From Nitratifractor salsuginis DSM 16511 (GTDB lineage Bacteria > Campylobacterota > Campylobacteria > Campylobacterales > Sulfurovaceae): a DNA stretch of 64,000 bases. Position 1 is the first letter of the stretch; each line of letters begins with the position of its first letter. The DNA is taken from positions 496,001 through 560,000 of the forward strand of contig NC_014935.1 in assembly GCF_000186245.1 (NCBI RefSeq), read 5' to 3'. The notes under the pieces are model-generated. The model saw only the letters and a program-made list of their open reading frames with translations. It was not told where the DNA came from and ran no database searches. The translations under genes and the position numbers were made by a program. Below are positions 26,285 through 34,096 of the stretch, piece after piece.

Positions 26285-26561
26285 ACTCTACAATTCTCTC
26301 TTGAACCCAGGCACGGGAATGCCCATACTCTTTAGCCAGTTCTTTGAGTGTCTTTCGGTGATAGAAATAGTCTTCAAAAAGACGGCGAGTCAATCGTCTC
26401 TGACGTCTCGAGGAGGAAAAGGTCCGGCGGCATTCAAGGCAATAGTAGCGTTGTATTCCATGGAAGTGGCCATACTTTTTTGTATGTCTCGAATCGCACT
26501 AGGGGCATTTTTTTACAAGCCATCTGTAAAAAGTCCTTTTTAAACCCCATATTACCGAAGC
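26285..26561 (-). mobile_element. Degenerate fragment of the zinc-ribbon IS256-like element
   Basis: On the minus strand this repeats the IS end seen at 646-700 and then the start of a related transposase: KKCP, an in-frame stop, CDSRHTKKYG...QRYYCLECRRTFSSSRR, then a helical segment ending at a stop near 26286. The zinc-ribbon Cys pairs are recognisable. An amber codon falls inside the first pair, and the catalytic core is missing. It is a non-functional remnant between the His/Gly-rich gene and the TonB receptor. Confidence 0.75.
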
Positions 26562-26653
26562 TCAAGCAGGTTTTTAGACACACGTTTCTTTACTTTAGGT
26601 CTAAACTTGCGAATTGGGGGCCGTAGGCCCGTGGCTGCGGCGTGCGATCAGGC

Positions 26654-28657
26654 TTAGAATTTGTAGCGGATGTTGGTATAGATGTATCGTCCGGGTTCGT
26701 TGAGCAGCATCGTGCTGCCGCCGGCGATGAGGGTCAAATCTTTGTAGGTATTGGAGACGGCATAGGTCTTGTCGAAGAGATTGTCAACCCCGACGGTCAA
26801 CTCCAGGTGGTCGCCCCAGCTCTTTTGGGCTTTGAGGTTGACGACGCCCCAGCCGCCCAGGACCTGCTCCCCGTTTTCCGAGTCGATCTTGTCCCAGCGG
26901 CCCGATGCCTGCAGCTCGGCACGCAGGGTCCAGGTATCGGTGGGCATCCAGTTGGCACCCAGGGTGAATTTCAGAGGGGGAATCTCGGGCAGATCGGTAT
27001 CGCTCTGGCCGGTGAGGGGATCTTTTTTCTTCCCTCTCAGCCAGGTGAGGCTGCTGTCGAAGTAGAGGGAGTCGCTGTAGTTGTAGCTGCCGCTGAGTTC
27101 CACGCCATAAATATAGGCGTCGGTATTCTCATAGTGATTGAGTGTGGCATTGTAGAGAATATCGTCGTTGAGGTAATTGTAGAAGCCCTTGACTCTTAGG
27201 TCGAAACGCTCATTGCTCCATTCGGCGCCCGCATCGATCTCGTAGTTGCGCACCGGGTCGAGATTGTCGTTTCCGACATCCTTCCCCTGCTTATTGCGAT
27301 AATAGAGCTCTTTGGGATCGGGGACCCGCAAGGCGCTACCCACCCCGGCAAAGAGGCTCCAGCTCTCGTTGAGGTGATAAGTGGCCAGGATGTTTCCGCC
27401 CAGGCCGTCGAAGCTTCGATCCCGGTCTCCGGGACGGGGAGTGTCCACATCGAAATGGTCGTAACGCAGCCCCAGATCCCAGGTCAGAGCCCCCATAAGG
27501 TAGTGGTCTTTGAGATAGAGGCCGTAGTCTTTGGTGTCCACATCGTAGATACTGTGGCGCTTGGCAGCAGGGAAGAGTTTTCCATTTTTATAATAATTCC
27601 CATCCCAGTTGCGCACGCTGTACTCCAGGCCCCCTTCGAGGGAATGCCCACCCATCGTCCACTCGTCGACGATGGCTCCGCCGTCGACCTTGGATTGGAG
27701 CCAGTGTTTGATGATCCCTTTCTTCTTTACGGATCTCCGGTAGCGGTTGGACATAGGGTGATCGACCTTGGTATGGAAGTAGTGGAAGGTGAGTTTGTCG
27801 GAGTAACTTCCCAGGTTTCGGATGATGTATTTGCTATCAAAGAGGTCGGAGTTGTCGTAGTCGGCATCCATCGGGGTATTGGGGTAGAGTACGTCGTCAC
27901 TGCGGTTGGCGGTATAGCTCAGTTCAAGCGACTGGTTGTCGGTGATGTCCCAGAAGAGTTTGCCCATCAGGGTCGATTTGGTGTAGGCTGCGAGATCCTT
28001 GTATTTGGGCTGATAAGCCATTCCTTTTTTGGCTGTGGGGTGATTGGCGATAAAGCGCATCTGCTGCCCGTAGAAGTCGTCGCCGTTACCGTCCTTGTAT
28101 TGGTCGCTGGTCTCCGTGGAGAGCCCCAGGTAGAAACGCACGGTGTCGGTGCCTCCGCTCAGGGTCGTGGCGAGTTTGCGGTAGTTCCAGCGTCCCAGCC
28201 CGAGATTGAAGTCTCCTTTAAACTCTTTGGCCGGTTTGAGGGTGTGGATCTTGACCGAAGCGCCCAAGGCCCCGGGTTCGGAGACGTCGAAGGGCCCTTC
28301 GGTCACTTCGATGGTGTCGATATTGTTGGCCAGGACGTGGGAGATGGGCGGGTCCATCCGGTTGGGGCAGGCCCCGTAGAGCTGCGCCCCGTCGATGGTG
28401 ACCGAGAGGTTGTCTTTTTTCAATCCCCGGACGACGATATCGTTGGCTACGGCGCTGCGGCGGACCAGGGTAACGCCGGGAACCTGCTTCGCCAATGCGG
28501 CGGCGACGTCGGCGGAGCGGATCTCTTCGCCGGCGACATCCTTGACGACGGTGGTTTCAAAGGTAGCGTTGACATCGATGGTGCCCAGATCCTCTGCCGG
28601 TTGGGCGTAGAGAAAAGCTGCCGTAAGGGCAGAGAGTGTCAGTGTGCGTCGAATCAT
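26654..28657 (-). CDS. TonB-dependent outer-membrane receptor, copper-receptor-like
   Basis: A 667-residue beta-barrel receptor. ATG 28657 has GGAGGG seven bases upstream; an ATG at 28663 is too close to it. After the signal peptide come a TonB box (LGTIDVNA), a plug domain with VVRGLKKDNLSVTIDGAQLY and ACPNRMDPPISHV, and a barrel ending in the aromatic IYTNIRYKF. The CPNRMDPP region is the feature that recalls the OprC/NosA type of copper receptor needed for NosZ. NosL-like genes lie divergently beside it, and exbBD-tonB is nearby. Copper as substrate is inference from that motif and context. Confidence 0.88.
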   Translation of the reverse strand: MIRRTLTLSALTAAFLYAQPAEDLGTIDVNATFETTVVKDVAGEEIRSADVAAALAKQVPGVTLVRRSAVANDIVVRGLKKDNLSVTIDGAQLYGACPNRMDPPISHVLANNIDTIEVTEGPFDVSEPGALGASVKIHTLKPAKEFKGDFNLGLGRWNYRKLATTLSGGTDTVRFYLGLSTETSDQYKDGNGDDFYGQQMRFIANHPTAKKGMAYQPKYKDLAAYTKSTLMGKLFWDITDNQSLELSYTANRSDDVLYPNTPMDADYDNSDLFDSKYIIRNLGSYSDKLTFHYFHTKVDHPMSNRYRRSVKKKGIIKHWLQSKVDGGAIVDEWTMGGHSLEGGLEYSVRNWDGNYYKNGKLFPAAKRHSIYDVDTKDYGLYLKDHYLMGALTWDLGLRYDHFDVDTPRPGDRDRSFDGLGGNILATYHLNESWSLFAGVGSALRVPDPKELYYRNKQGKDVGNDNLDPVRNYEIDAGAEWSNERFDLRVKGFYNYLNDDILYNATLNHYENTDAYIYGVELSGSYNYSDSLYFDSSLTWLRGKKKDPLTGQSDTDLPEIPPLKFTLGANWMPTDTWTLRAELQASGRWDKIDSENGEQVLGGWGVVNLKAQKSWGDHLELTVGVDNLFDKTYAVSNTYKDLTLIAGGSTMLLNEPGRYIYTNIRYKF

Positions 28658-28812
28658 TATCATTCCCTCCTAAAAGAATAGAGACATTATGGGATACGAG
28701 GTGTTTCAAGAGTGTTAAATCGATAAGGAAATCAAATCTTTTCTCAATCGAAAAAGATCATTTGACGGATAAATGAATCATATCTATCAAAAAACCGTCT
28801 CGACAGGCTAAA

Positions 28813-28846
28813 ATTAACACAAATGTAACATTGTTGATCTACAATC
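28813..28846 (+). promoter_or_regulatory. Promoter block shared with the regulator-exbB operon
   Basis: TTAACAC-AAA-TGTAACATT followed by TACAATC matches the block at 22945-22980 in both sequence and spacing. TAACA repeats 11 bp apart. It sits between the divergent copper receptor and NosL-like genes and could serve either. Confidence 0.6.
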
Positions 28847-28874
28847 ATTTTCGATCACTATCAAAGGAGTAAAA

Positions 28875-29606
28875 ATGAAAAAACTGTTGATGATCCTGGG
28901 GCTCGCTCTGGGAATGATGGCTGCCGCACAGGCCGAAGGAATGGGGATGCACCATATGGGAGGGATGCATCACGGCAAGATGATGCCCAAAAATTTCCGG
29001 ATGGTTCCGATGGGCAAGGCACAGATCCTTCAGAAAGGTGAAGCGAAAATGTACTGCCCCAAGTGTGGGATGACCCTGCCGATGTTCTACCGCACCAACC
29101 ACGCCGCCAAGGTCGATGGAAAAATGGAGCAGTTCTGCTCGATGCACTGCCTGGTCGAAGAGATCAAAAGCGGTAAAAAAGTCTCCGACATTCAAGTTGT
29201 CGACAATTCGACGCTGAAATTCATCCCTGCCGAGAAGGCCTGGTATGTGGTCGGCAGCTCCAAGCCTGCGACGATGAGCAAGGTGAGTAAATACGCTTTC
29301 GGTACCAAAGAGGCAGCGGAGAAATTCGCCAAAGAGTTCGGCGGCAAAGTAATGCCTTTTGATGCGGCGCTGAAGATGGCGGAAGCCGCTTATGACAAAG
29401 AGGCGGCGATGATCGCCAAAAAACAGGCGATGATGGCCAAAAAAGGGGAGATGATTTACAAAAAGATGTGTAAACCCGTTGACAAAAAGTTCGCGACGGC
29501 TGCCGAAGCGAAGGCTTATATCCAAGCCAATCATCTCTGTGGGGATCTGCGGGGTAAACCGCTGCAGGCTGTGGGGCTTTATCTCAAATCTCTTGGCTCC
29601 AAATAG
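28875..29606 (+). CDS. NosL-domain protein with C-terminal two-Cys module
   Basis: A 243-residue exported protein (signal peptide to about residue 22, AAAQA). A Met/His-rich stretch (MGMHHMGGMHHGKMMP) is followed by a NosL-like domain with YCPKCGM, EQFCSMHC and KAWYVVGSS. A Met/Lys-rich linker leads to a C-terminal module, GEMIYKKMC...ANHLCGDL...AVGLYLKS, with two Cys about 27 residues apart and no haem motif. A similar module opens the next gene. It is probably a periplasmic copper carrier, with the copper receptor divergent beside it. Confidence 0.8.
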   Translation: MKKLLMILGLALGMMAAAQAEGMGMHHMGGMHHGKMMPKNFRMVPMGKAQILQKGEAKMYCPKCGMTLPMFYRTNHAAKVDGKMEQFCSMHCLVEEIKSGKKVSDIQVVDNSTLKFIPAEKAWYVVGSSKPATMSKVSKYAFGTKEAAEKFAKEFGGKVMPFDAALKMAEAAYDKEAAMIAKKQAMMAKKGEMIYKKMCKPVDKKFATAAEAKAYIQANHLCGDLRGKPLQAVGLYLKSLGSK

Positions 29607-29610
29607 GAGC

Positions 29611-29632
29611 TTCCCCGTTCTTCGGGGCTTCT
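29611..29632 (+). terminator. Factor-independent terminator
   Basis: CCCCG-TTCTT-CGGGG at 29613-29627 is followed by a pyrimidine-rich CTTCTCTTCTTC run. It closes the NosL-domain gene transcript. Confidence 0.65.
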
Positions 29633-29640
29633 CTTCTTCA

Positions 29641-29702
29641 TTTCTTTTTTTCTTTGTTTCGCAACGAAAGAGAAAAAGAAACGAAGCAAAGAAAAAAAGA
29701 AA
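29641..29702. repeat. Long A/T-rich inverted repeat
   Basis: A 21-bp left arm (29641-29661, beginning TTTCTTTTTTTCTTTG) pairs with 29682-29702 with a single mismatch that becomes G-U in RNA. The loop is 20 purine-rich bases. It lies just after a terminator and carries no gene. Confidence 0.7.
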
Positions 29703-29809
29703 GTGCGAAGTACTGACGTCCGGATGAGACTGCCAGGCGATTTGATGTGAGTCATTATCCAATGCGGTATTTCAAGCTAAAATCAATATAGATTTTTTAA
29801 AGAAAGAGG

Positions 29810-30520
29810 ATGGGTCAAATGGCAAAATTTTGGATGATCGCGCTGCTTTTTTGGCAGGTTTCGGCATTTGGTGAGGATCTCTCCGCTGTCAAATATGCCC
29901 GGATGGTGGCCAAGGGGGAGAAGATCGCCCAGAAACTTTGTGATCAAAAGAAGCTTCCAAAGGTTTCGGAAAAAATGTCGCTCAATGAGGTAGCCAGGCT
30001 CATCAAAAGCAGCGGGGCCTGTCCCCCGCTGAGCCGGAGCAAGAGGGAGGCTCTGGCTACTTTTCTCAAGGCGGGTGCTCAGGAGGCTCATACCCCAAGC
30101 GGCAAAGAGATTGTCGTTCCCAAAGGGGCCAAGTGCCCTGTCTGCGGGATGATCGTAAGCAAATATCCCAAATGGGCCGCTGAGATGGTGGTGGATGGAA
30201 AGACTTACTATTTCGACGGGGTCAAGGATATGATGAAATTCTATATCTTCGACGGGGATTTTCCCTACGACCGTAACAAGATCGAGAAGATGCTGGTGAC
30301 CGACTACTATACGCTCGAAGCGATCCCGGCCAAAGAGGCTTACTATGTGATCGGCTCCAAACTCTACGGCCCGATGGGTAACGAGCTGATCCCCTTCAAA
30401 ACCGAGAAAGAGGCCAAAGACTTCATCGCCGACCACGGTGGAGACCGCATCGTCCGATTCAATGAGATCACCGGGAAGATGGTGATGGGCTTGGACGGAA
30501 TCGAATATAATGAGGAATGA
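29810..30520 (+). CDS. NosL-domain protein with N-terminal two-Cys module
   Basis: A 236-residue exported protein. After the signal peptide it has a module, GEKIAQKLC...SSGACPPLSRSKREALATFLKA, that aligns with the C-terminal module of the preceding protein. A NosL domain follows with KCPVCGM, YYFDGVKDMMKFY and YYVIGSKLYGPMGNELIPF. The copper motif is intact. Its last codons (YNEE and stop) already belong to a heptamer array that continues to 30558. It is probably part of the copper delivery set for NosZ or another cuproenzyme. Confidence 0.82.
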   Translation: MGQMAKFWMIALLFWQVSAFGEDLSAVKYARMVAKGEKIAQKLCDQKKLPKVSEKMSLNEVARLIKSSGACPPLSRSKREALATFLKAGAQEAHTPSGKEIVVPKGAKCPVCGMIVSKYPKWAAEMVVDGKTYYFDGVKDMMKFYIFDGDFPYDRNKIEKMLVTDYYTLEAIPAKEAYYVIGSKLYGPMGNELIPFKTEKEAKDFIADHGGDRIVRFNEITGKMVMGLDGIEYNEE

Positions 30521-30558
30521 GGAATGAGGTTAATCATTAACCATTCATTATTAACGCG
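30510..30558. repeat. Heptamer array overlapping a gene end
   Basis: Seven in-phase units (atgagga, atgagga, atgaggt, taatcat, taaccat, tcattat, taacgcg) start inside the last codons of the NosL-domain gene and reach to the next ribosome site. Confidence 0.85.
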
Positions 30559-30576
30559 CTCTAATAAGGAGTGCTT

Positions 30577-30843
30577 ATGATCGGCCGTTTTTACTTTTTG
30601 ACGGCTCTTTTGTCGCTTCTACTGATCGCTGCGCTTGCACATTTTTCGCTGTTCGACCGTGAAAATTTGTTTCAGAAACAGCGGGAGTTGGTGGCGGTGA
30701 CGGACCTCGATTCGCCGGCACTGAGTGTCGAATATTTCGAGCCGAGGCTGCGACGCTTCGAACGCTCCCTCAACCCGGCCTATCCGGAATTGCTTCCGAC
30801 CGACCGGCTCGATTTCGTCTATGGAGATCTCAATGGGAAATAA
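30577..30843 (+). CDS. Small membrane-anchored protein before an ABC permease
   Basis: An 88-residue protein from ATG 30577 (AAGGAG at 30567-30571), with one N-terminal helix (about 5-25) and a periplasmic tail rich in acidic and aromatic residues (VEYFEPRLRRFERSLNPAYP). Its 3' end overlaps the permease start by 11 bases, so it is likely a small subunit or partner of the transporter. I recognise no family. Confidence 0.65.
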   Translation: MIGRFYFLTALLSLLLIAALAHFSLFDRENLFQKQRELVAVTDLDSPALSVEYFEPRLRRFERSLNPAYPELLPTDRLDFVYGDLNGK

Positions 30844-32011
30844 TCCCTTTTTTCACTTCCTGACCCTCAATCTCTTTGCCGAGCGGCGCAAGCACCTGGC
30901 GGTGGTCGGGCTCTCGGTCGTGCTGATCTTTTTGTTCTCGGCGACCCTTTTTATCTCATCGTCTCTGCAAACTTCTCTGCAAAAGGCTCTCGAGAGTGAA
31001 CCCGATTTCGTGGTGCAGCGGGTGCGTGGGGATCATCTGCTGCCGGTGCCCGAGGAGTGGATCGACGAGATCGCCGCGCTGCACGGAGTCAGCGCCGTGG
31101 CTCCCCGGGTCTGGGGGCGTTACTACACCGAGCCCAAAGGCAAGAGTTTTTTGATCGTGGGGATCGATTTTCTGGAGGAGCAGAGCCATCGGGCCCTTTC
31201 AAAGCTGATCGCCCAAACCGACCTGCGTAAATTTTTGAGTGGAAAATATATGATCGCCGGACCGGGAGTGCAGCGCTGGATGCAGCGCCATTTCTATAAG
31301 GAGGGCTACAACTTTCTGGCCCCCGACGGGAAGTTCATCCAGCTCAAACTCTTTGCTACTCTTCCCAAAGAGAGTTCGCTGATGGGCAACGATCTGGTGA
31401 TCGTCCCCATCGAAACGGCGCGAAAGATTCTGGGATTGAAAGAGGAGCAATCCACCGACATCACCTTCAATGTCCCCAATGACAGTGAATGGCCCAATAT
31501 TGAGAGTAAAGTCTCCGCGATGCATTACGATCTGCGCATCATTTCCAAAAAGGAGGTCCGCGGAGCCTACGACCGACTCTTCAATTACAAAGGAGGTTTT
31601 TTCCTGGTGCTCTTCCTCATCGTCCTGCTGGCCTTTGCCCTGATCCTCTATCAGCGCAGCAGCCAAGTCTTTTCCCAGGAGAAACGTTCCATCGGGATCC
31701 TAAGGGCTCTGGGTTGGAGTATCCGGGATGTGCTCCAGCTCAAACTGGCGGAGACGCTGAGCATCGTACTCGCCAGTTTCATTCTAGGTACGGTGGCGGC
31801 CTATTTCTATGTCTTTGTTCTGGGAGCCCCCCTGCTGCGGCAGATCTTCCTCGGGGCGTCGAACCTGCACAACGATCTGACGCTGGTTCCGGTGATCGAC
31901 TTTTCGGTGCTGGCTTCGATTTTTCTGCTCTACGGCGTGAGCTTCATCGCCGCCGTGCTGATCCCCGTCTGGCGGATCGCCGTAACCGACCCCAAGGAGG
32001 CAATGTTATGA
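30833..32011 (+). CDS. ABC transporter permease, MacB/FtsX family
   Basis: A 392-residue permease from ATG 30833. Its FtsX-type layout is one N-terminal helix (about 20-42), a periplasmic domain of about 220 residues (MacB_PCD-like), then three C-terminal helices with a SIGILRALGWS coupling motif. The ATPase at 32226 is its likely partner, giving a Lol/MacB-type complex that moves lipoproteins or periplasmic substrates and not ions. Its place among NosL-like genes suggests a role in cuproprotein or lipoprotein assembly. Confidence 0.88.
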   Translation: MGNNPFFHFLTLNLFAERRKHLAVVGLSVVLIFLFSATLFISSSLQTSLQKALESEPDFVVQRVRGDHLLPVPEEWIDEIAALHGVSAVAPRVWGRYYTEPKGKSFLIVGIDFLEEQSHRALSKLIAQTDLRKFLSGKYMIAGPGVQRWMQRHFYKEGYNFLAPDGKFIQLKLFATLPKESSLMGNDLVIVPIETARKILGLKEEQSTDITFNVPNDSEWPNIESKVSAMHYDLRIISKKEVRGAYDRLFNYKGGFFLVLFLIVLLAFALILYQRSSQVFSQEKRSIGILRALGWSIRDVLQLKLAETLSIVLASFILGTVAAYFYVFVLGAPLLRQIFLGASNLHNDLTLVPVIDFSVLASIFLLYGVSFIAAVLIPVWRIAVTDPKEAML

Positions 32012-32212
32012 TGAGTGAGGAGTTAAGAGTGAGGAATGAGGAGTTTAGGGATGCTTTTAGCACTATAGCGAGAGATCAGGCATTGGGCATTGGGCATTGG
32101 GCATTGGTAATTTTCTTTTATAACCTCTTTTTTCTAGTTACTAGTTACTTGTTACTTGTTACTCAAAATAAAATCTTCCATCTTCCATCTTCCATCCTCA
32201 ATCCCTGCGACG
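32012..32212. repeat. Heptamer arrays between permease and ATPase
   Basis: Several in-phase runs follow one another: gaggaat-type units at the start, ggcattg repeated three or four times near 32080-32105, ctagtta drifting to cttgtta near 32130-32163, and cttccat units near 32175-32205. An open frame of about 70 codons (32008-32229) crosses the whole region but consists of repeat translation (LGIGHWALVI), so I do not call it a gene. Confidence 0.85.
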
Positions 32213-32225
32213 AAGGAGCAGGAGA

Positions 32226-32909
32226 ATGAGTGCCATCATAGAGATCCGCGGGCTCAATCGTCATTTTAAGACGGGAGAAGAGGAGTTCCACGCTCTAAAG
32301 GATATCGATCTGAGTGTAGAGCGGGGAGAGTGTGTGATCCTCCGGGGGATCAGCGGCAGCGGTAAGACCACCCTGCTGAGCATTATCGCGGGGCTTGATC
32401 ATCCCAGCAGCGGGGAGCTGATCGTGGAGGGGGAGCGGATCGCCAAGCTCCCCGACCGGCACCTGAGCCGCTTCCGGGGGCGTCATATCGGAATGATCTT
32501 CCAGCACTACAACCTGATGGAGCACCTGCGGGTCAGCGATAACGTTTCGGTCCCGTTGATCCCGATGGGATTGACGATGGAGGAGGTGGATCGCAGAGTC
32601 ACCGAGGCGATGGAATTGGCCAACATCGCCCACAAAGCCGATCAGAACGCCGGATACCTCTCCGGCGGGGAGAAGCAGCGTGTCGCCATCGCCCGGGCAC
32701 TGGCCGCCGATCCTGAGATCATCCTCTGCGACGAGCCCACTGCCAACCTCGACCGGGCCAACGCCCGCCGTTTCCTGGAGATCCTGGCCAAACTCCACGA
32801 GTTGGGCAAAACCATCCTCATCGCCACCCACGATCCCATCTTCGAAGAGCTTCCTTTCGAGGCGAGGATGGTGGAGATGGAGAACGGAATAATAGTGGGT
32901 AGAAGGTAG
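32226..32909 (+). CDS. ABC transporter ATPase, LolD/MacB type
   Basis: A 227-residue ATPase with Walker A GISGSGKTT, signature YLSGGEKQRVAIARAL, Walker B IILCDEPTANLD and the switch His in IATHD. It follows the permease at 30833 after a repeat-filled gap, and GGAGCAGGAG precedes the ATG. Together they form one MacB/Lol-like transporter. Confidence 0.9.
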   Translation: MSAIIEIRGLNRHFKTGEEEFHALKDIDLSVERGECVILRGISGSGKTTLLSIIAGLDHPSSGELIVEGERIAKLPDRHLSRFRGRHIGMIFQHYNLMEHLRVSDNVSVPLIPMGLTMEEVDRRVTEAMELANIAHKADQNAGYLSGGEKQRVAIARALAADPEIILCDEPTANLDRANARRFLEILAKLHELGKTILIATHDPIFEELPFEARMVEMENGIIVGRR

Positions 32910-33118
32910 TGCGTAGTGTGTAGAAGAGTCGTTGGTCGTTGGTCGTTGGTCGTTGGGAGACGTCAGGCATTAGGCATTGGGCATTGGGCACTGGGGAGCG
33001 ACTTTGCCACTTTATCCGTGTTACGTGTTAGGTGTTATGTGTTAAGAAAAAAGCTTTGCAAAGCAATGCATACCGAAATTCCTCATTCCTCATTCCTCAT
33101 TCCTCATTCAAAAAGAGG
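32895..33118. repeat. Heptamer arrays and palindrome between ATPase and membrane protein
   Basis: Runs in phase include ggtagtg/cgtagtg near 32895-32925, gtcgttg four times near 32927-32956, gcattgg near 32965-32990, cgtgtta drifting to tgtgtta near 33017-33044, and attcctc units near 33078-33110. A perfect 12-bp palindrome, GCTTTGCAAAGC, at 33053-33064 precedes the attcctc run. Confidence 0.88.
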
Positions 33119-33127
33119 AGTTTGCCA

Positions 33128-34096
33128 ATGAGCCCCGTGTTGCTCAATACGAACGTCCTCGTTTATCTTTTGAGCGAAACGGTGCTCTGGGGACTGCTGG
33201 CGATCGCCTTCGGGGTTTCGGTCCATATTTTGCTGCGCTGGGATTTCGGCAGCAGCAGCGAAGAACAGTATGCGCTGGAGCGGCGGGCTTATCTGGTGAT
33301 GACGATCATTCTGGTGGCTTTTATTCTGAAGTTCCTGCTGCTGCCATTTTTTGTCTTTACTATCGACAAGCTCAGCGACCTGGTGCCGGGAGCGATGTGC
33401 GCGGCGGGGGTGATCAGCGCCAACGGCTACGGTTTGCCGCTGCTCTTTTTGAAGCTGCTGATTCTCTTTCTGCTCCTGCTCTGGATGGCGATCAACCACT
33501 ACGATCTGGAGGCGAAGACCTATCCCTGGTTTCGGCTCAAGGGGTGGCTTTTTGTGCTGATCTTTGCCCTGGTGAGCGTGGAGCTTTGGATGGATTGGGC
33601 CTACTTCACCCACATCGATATTCATCTCCCCGTGAGCTGCTGTTCGGCCCTTTTCGGGCAGCTGGAGGGGGCCAATCCGCTCCCCTTCGGGCTCGATATC
33701 CCCAAGCTGCTGCTCCTTTTCTATCTGCTCTATGCCCTGATCCTTTTGACCACCCTCTCTCGGCAGTATTGGCTGGAAATAGCCGCCTATGGGCTCTTTG
33801 TGATCGTCGCCTACTATGCGGTGGTCTATTTCTTCGGCACCTATGTCTACGAGTTGCCCACCCACAAATGTCCTTTCTGTATGATGCAACGTCCCTACCA
33901 CTATGTGGGCTACGCCATCTGGGGAACCCTCTTCGGCGGAGTCTTCCTGGGGCTTATCGCCGCGCTTTTGCACCTGGGGCTCAAGGTGAAGACCCGCCGT
34001 CTGGAGTGGTGGGGGCTGGGGCTTGTCAGTGCCTTTGTGCTACTAAGCACCCTCTATGTAGGGGTCTACTATCTTCGTAACGGAGTCTTGCTGTGA
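33128..34096 (+). CDS. Polytopic membrane protein with paired cysteines
   Basis: A 322-residue protein from ATG 33128 (AGAGGAG upstream) with about eight helices. Between helices it carries MCAAGVISANGYG, VSCCSALFGQ and HKCPFCMMQRPYHYVGY, that is, Cys pairs and Met/His suited to binding copper or a thiol redox pair. I do not recognise the family. It lies between a MacB-like transporter and a NosL-like gene, which it overlaps by 4 bases. A role in copper transfer across the membrane is plausible. Confidence 0.7.
   Translation: MSPVLLNTNVLVYLLSETVLWGLLAIAFGVSVHILLRWDFGSSSEEQYALERRAYLVMTIILVAFILKFLLLPFFVFTIDKLSDLVPGAMCAAGVISANGYGLPLLFLKLLILFLLLLWMAINHYDLEAKTYPWFRLKGWLFVLIFALVSVELWMDWAYFTHIDIHLPVSCCSALFGQLEGANPLPFGLDIPKLLLLFYLLYALILLTTLSRQYWLEIAAYGLFVIVAYYAVVYFFGTYVYELPTHKCPFCMMQRPYHYVGYAIWGTLFGGVFLGLIAALLHLGLKVKTRRLEWWGLGLVSAFVLLSTLYVGVYYLRNGVLL

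Noticed and set aside
32008-32229. A separate gene between the ABC permease and ATPase
   Set aside because: The frame is open only because it consists of heptamer translation; no domain or conserved composition is present.
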